Source: Nitrosopumilales archaeon
Lineage (GTDB): Archaea; Thermoproteota; Nitrososphaeria; Nitrososphaerales; Nitrosopumilaceae
Reading direction: 5' to 3'
DNA: 6,293 nucleotides
NCBI GenBank assembly: GCA_016176745.1
Contig: JACOWO010000050.1
Location: 1-6,293, forward strand
A model generated the notes under the pieces. The model was given only the letters and a program-made list of their open reading frames with translations. It had not been told where the DNA came from and did not search any database. The position numbers and the translations under genes were made by a program. The stretch's first letter is position 1, and each line of letters opens with the position of its first letter. Shown piece after piece: positions 5,245 through 6,293 of the stretch.

Positions 5245-5787
5245 TTATTTTTTTCTTGCTTCAACTAAAATCAATTCTTCAAAAAATAATTTCTTTTTTG
5301 CCAAAATTTTAACTTCAAATCCTTCTTGTGTGGTTAGCTCCATTAATCTAGCATGATTTGATAAAGACGATGTTACAAACAGGAACTTTCCTCCAGGCCT
5401 AACACATTTTGATGCAGATTTTATGATTTTTATTGGTATTTCTATTCCATCTTTTCCTCCATCTGTCGCTATGTCTAAAATTTCGTCTGTTTCTAAATAT
5501 GGAAGATTACATACTACTAGATCGAAATTAAATGACAGCGCGTCTGCACCATTACAACAAACAATGTTTTTTGTCTTGTATGTTTGATTTTTTAAAATAT
5601 TGAAACTAATGTCTGTTGTAACAACAAACGAAAATGATTTTGAAAGGCTTTTTGCAAGATAACCGGATCCTGTTCCAACATCCAGTGCGGCGTTACCTTT
5701 TTCATTTTTGATGTGATCTTCTAAAAAGTAAGTGTCTTCTGCTGGTGCGTATTCTTCAGTTCTTTCCAATCTGTTTTGCAATTTCAA
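5245..5787 (-). CDS. HemK/Mtq2-like release factor glutamine methyltransferase
   Basis: The 180-residue class I SAM-dependent methyltransferase resembles archaeal and eukaryotic Mtq2/N6AMT1 (HemK2), which methylate the GGQ glutamine of the class I release factor, often with Trm112 as partner. Visible blocks are YAPAEDTYFLEDHI (13-26), close to the family's YEPAEDT signature, the SAM-binding loop LDVGTGSGYL (35-44), the acidic residue D59 after strand 2, and the catalytic motif CNLPYL (93-98). Family members normally read NPPY there; NLPY is instead the form found in KsgA-type enzymes, so substrate choice deserves care. The TTG start at 5787 lies 9 bases after an AGGAG sequence; TTG codons at 5781 and 5769 are alternatives. 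The start overlaps the end of ksgA by 32 bases, indicating translational coupling, and the pair is a known archaeal gene order. Its stop codon abuts that of the dehydrogenase gene with no gap. Confidence 0.85.
   Translation of the reverse strand: MKLQNRLERTEEYAPAEDTYFLEDHIKNEKGNAALDVGTGSGYLAKSLSKSFSFVVTTDISFNILKNQTYKTKNIVCCNGADALSFNFDLVVCNLPYLETDEILDIATDGGKDGIEIPIKIIKSASKCVRPGGKFLFVTSSLSNHARLMELTTQEGFEVKILAKKKLFFEELILVEARKK
5248..5254 (+). terminator. Oligo-T terminator of the isocitrate dehydrogenase gene
   Basis: Seven T bases begin three bases after the TAA stop of the dehydrogenase gene. This is a typical intrinsic archaeal terminator. On the other strand the same bases encode the C-terminal lysines and run up to the stop codon of the mtq2-like gene, so the terminator lies inside the convergent coding sequence. 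Confidence 0.5.
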
Positions 5788-6293
5788 TTATTTCGTCTCC
5801 TGACAAATCTTCAAGTCGCTTATCTGATTTGAACTCTTTTCCAAATTGCTTGTATATGTTTTGAATCTTTTTTCGCTTATAGGAAAATAGTTGATTTACC
5901 AAAGTAATTAGTTTTTTTGAAAGTTTTTTCTTAGGAACTAGTTTCAAAACAACAGAATCGACTTTTGGTTGAGGTTGAAAATTATTTTTGTTTACCTTCA
6001 TTATCTGTTCAATATTTGTAGCATATCTTACAAGTATAGAAATTGCTCTTTTCTCTTTGCCTTTTGATGTTATTTTTTCAGCAAATTCTTTTTGAACCAT
6101 TATGATTGCTCGTGAAAATTTCTTTTGCAGTAACCATTGCATCGTCTTTCTGCTTTCTGAATATGGCAAATTTGAAACAAAAATTGAGAAGCTGTCACTA
6201 GATTTGAAGCCATCACCATATCTTAAATCAAGGTTTTGTAGAGTCGAATATTTTGCTAGTGAATATGCATGTAGATTTTTGTCTACTTCAAAG
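5756..6293 (-). CDS. ksgA: 16S rRNA adenine dimethyltransferase KsgA/Dim1, 5' end missing
   Basis: The frame is open from the right edge to the TGA at 5756, giving 178 visible residues; an estimated 70-90 N-terminal residues with the SAM-binding GxGxG loop lie outside. KsgA makes N6,N6-dimethyladenosine at the two adjacent adenines in the 16S rRNA 3' hairpin late in small-subunit assembly. Visible blocks, numbered in the fragment, are FEVDKNL (1-7, acidic motif II), LRYGDG (23-28, motif III), and the catalytic VSNLPYSES (39-47, motif IV). After these comes a basic helical C-terminal domain with QPQPKVDSVVLKL, the usual P-x-V-x-S signature. The commonly seen ISSP after NLPY is replaced by SESRKT. 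The stop overlaps the mtq2-like gene by 32 bases. In many archaea these two follow rpl21e, rpoF and a DUF655 gene, which may lie to the right of this window. Confidence 0.95.
   Translation of the reverse strand, partial: FEVDKNLHAYSLAKYSTLQNLDLRYGDGFKSSDSFSIFVSNLPYSESRKTMQWLLQKKFSRAIIMVQKEFAEKITSKGKEKRAISILVRYATNIEQIMKVNKNNFQPQPKVDSVVLKLVPKKKLSKKLITLVNQLFSYKRKKIQNIYKQFGKEFKSDKRLEDLSGDEIIEIAKQIGKN
5797..5801 (-). promoter_or_regulatory. Shine-Dalgarno sequence for the mtq2-like gene inside ksgA
   Basis: On the minus strand AGGAG lies 9 bases before the TTG at 5787 and is embedded in the SGDE codons of ksgA. It complements the CCUCC of the 16S rRNA 3' end. This is the only good Shine-Dalgarno match noticed in the window and fits an operon-internal gene, whereas the first genes of transcripts here appear leaderless. 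It favours TTG 5787 over later TTG codons. Confidence 0.5.

Noticed and set aside
4534..5264. Two minus-strand frames (4534-4848 and 4983-5264) opposite the dehydrogenase
   Set aside because: Both are shadows of the conserved family protein on the plus strand.
5756..6169. Treating 6169 as the start of ksgA
   Set aside because: The codon is the TTG of the leucine in the catalytic NLPY motif; the frame continues upstream with motifs II and III to the right edge, so the gene is partial, not short.
1..6293. CRISPR array, insertion sequence, integrase or toxin-antitoxin pair
   Set aside because: No regularly spaced repeats, terminal inverted repeats, transposase or integrase motifs were seen. 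The two small genes at 2798-3201 are not arranged or composed like a known toxin-antitoxin pair, and each seems to have its own promoter.

Overview
The window looks like chromosomal DNA from an AT-rich archaeon, most likely an ammonia-oxidising thaumarchaeon of the Nitrosopumilus type. The archaeal signs are a ksgA-mtq2 (archaeal HemK-like) gene pair, TATA-like boxes about 26-30 bases before start codons with almost no Shine-Dalgarno sequences (a leaderless pattern), short oligo-T stretches as terminators, and small stand-alone zinc-ribbon and coiled-coil proteins. The placement within Thaumarchaeota is an inference from overall protein character and was not checked by any search.

Layout, left to right. 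Bases 1-653 (minus) hold the N-terminal half of a major facilitator superfamily transporter that runs off the left edge. Diverging from it, bases 777-2808 (plus) carry a two-gene unit 7 bases apart. The first gene encodes a 399-residue protein I do not recognise by name, with a zincin-like but altered motif. The second encodes a SirB1-type transglutaminase-fold protein with C-terminal TPR repeats. Bases 2798-3335 (minus) contain two genes too short for ordinary ORF calling, a 56-residue coiled-coil protein and a 53-residue zinc-ribbon protein, followed by a tRNA-Ser(GCT) gene with an encoded CCA end. Bases 3368-4120 (minus) encode a CpdA/Icc-like metallophosphoesterase. Diverging from that, bases 4216-5244 (plus) encode an isocitrate dehydrogenase-type enzyme with NADP-type cofactor residues. 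Its stop codon abuts the stop codon of the minus-strand pair ksgA (partial at the right edge) and mtq2-like methyltransferase, bases 5245-6293.

How the genes relate. The right end is translation machinery: ksgA dimethylates 16S rRNA, and the mtq2-like enzyme is expected to methylate the release factor. Both are in one overlapping operon. Isocitrate dehydrogenase makes 2-oxoglutarate and NADPH for biosynthesis. The pair at 777-2808 is the least explained part: two proteins with peptidase-like folds, each apparently missing one classical catalytic residue, in one likely transcript. I see no CRISPR array, insertion sequence, integrase or other mobile element, and most of the window is ordinary core-type archaeal sequence.
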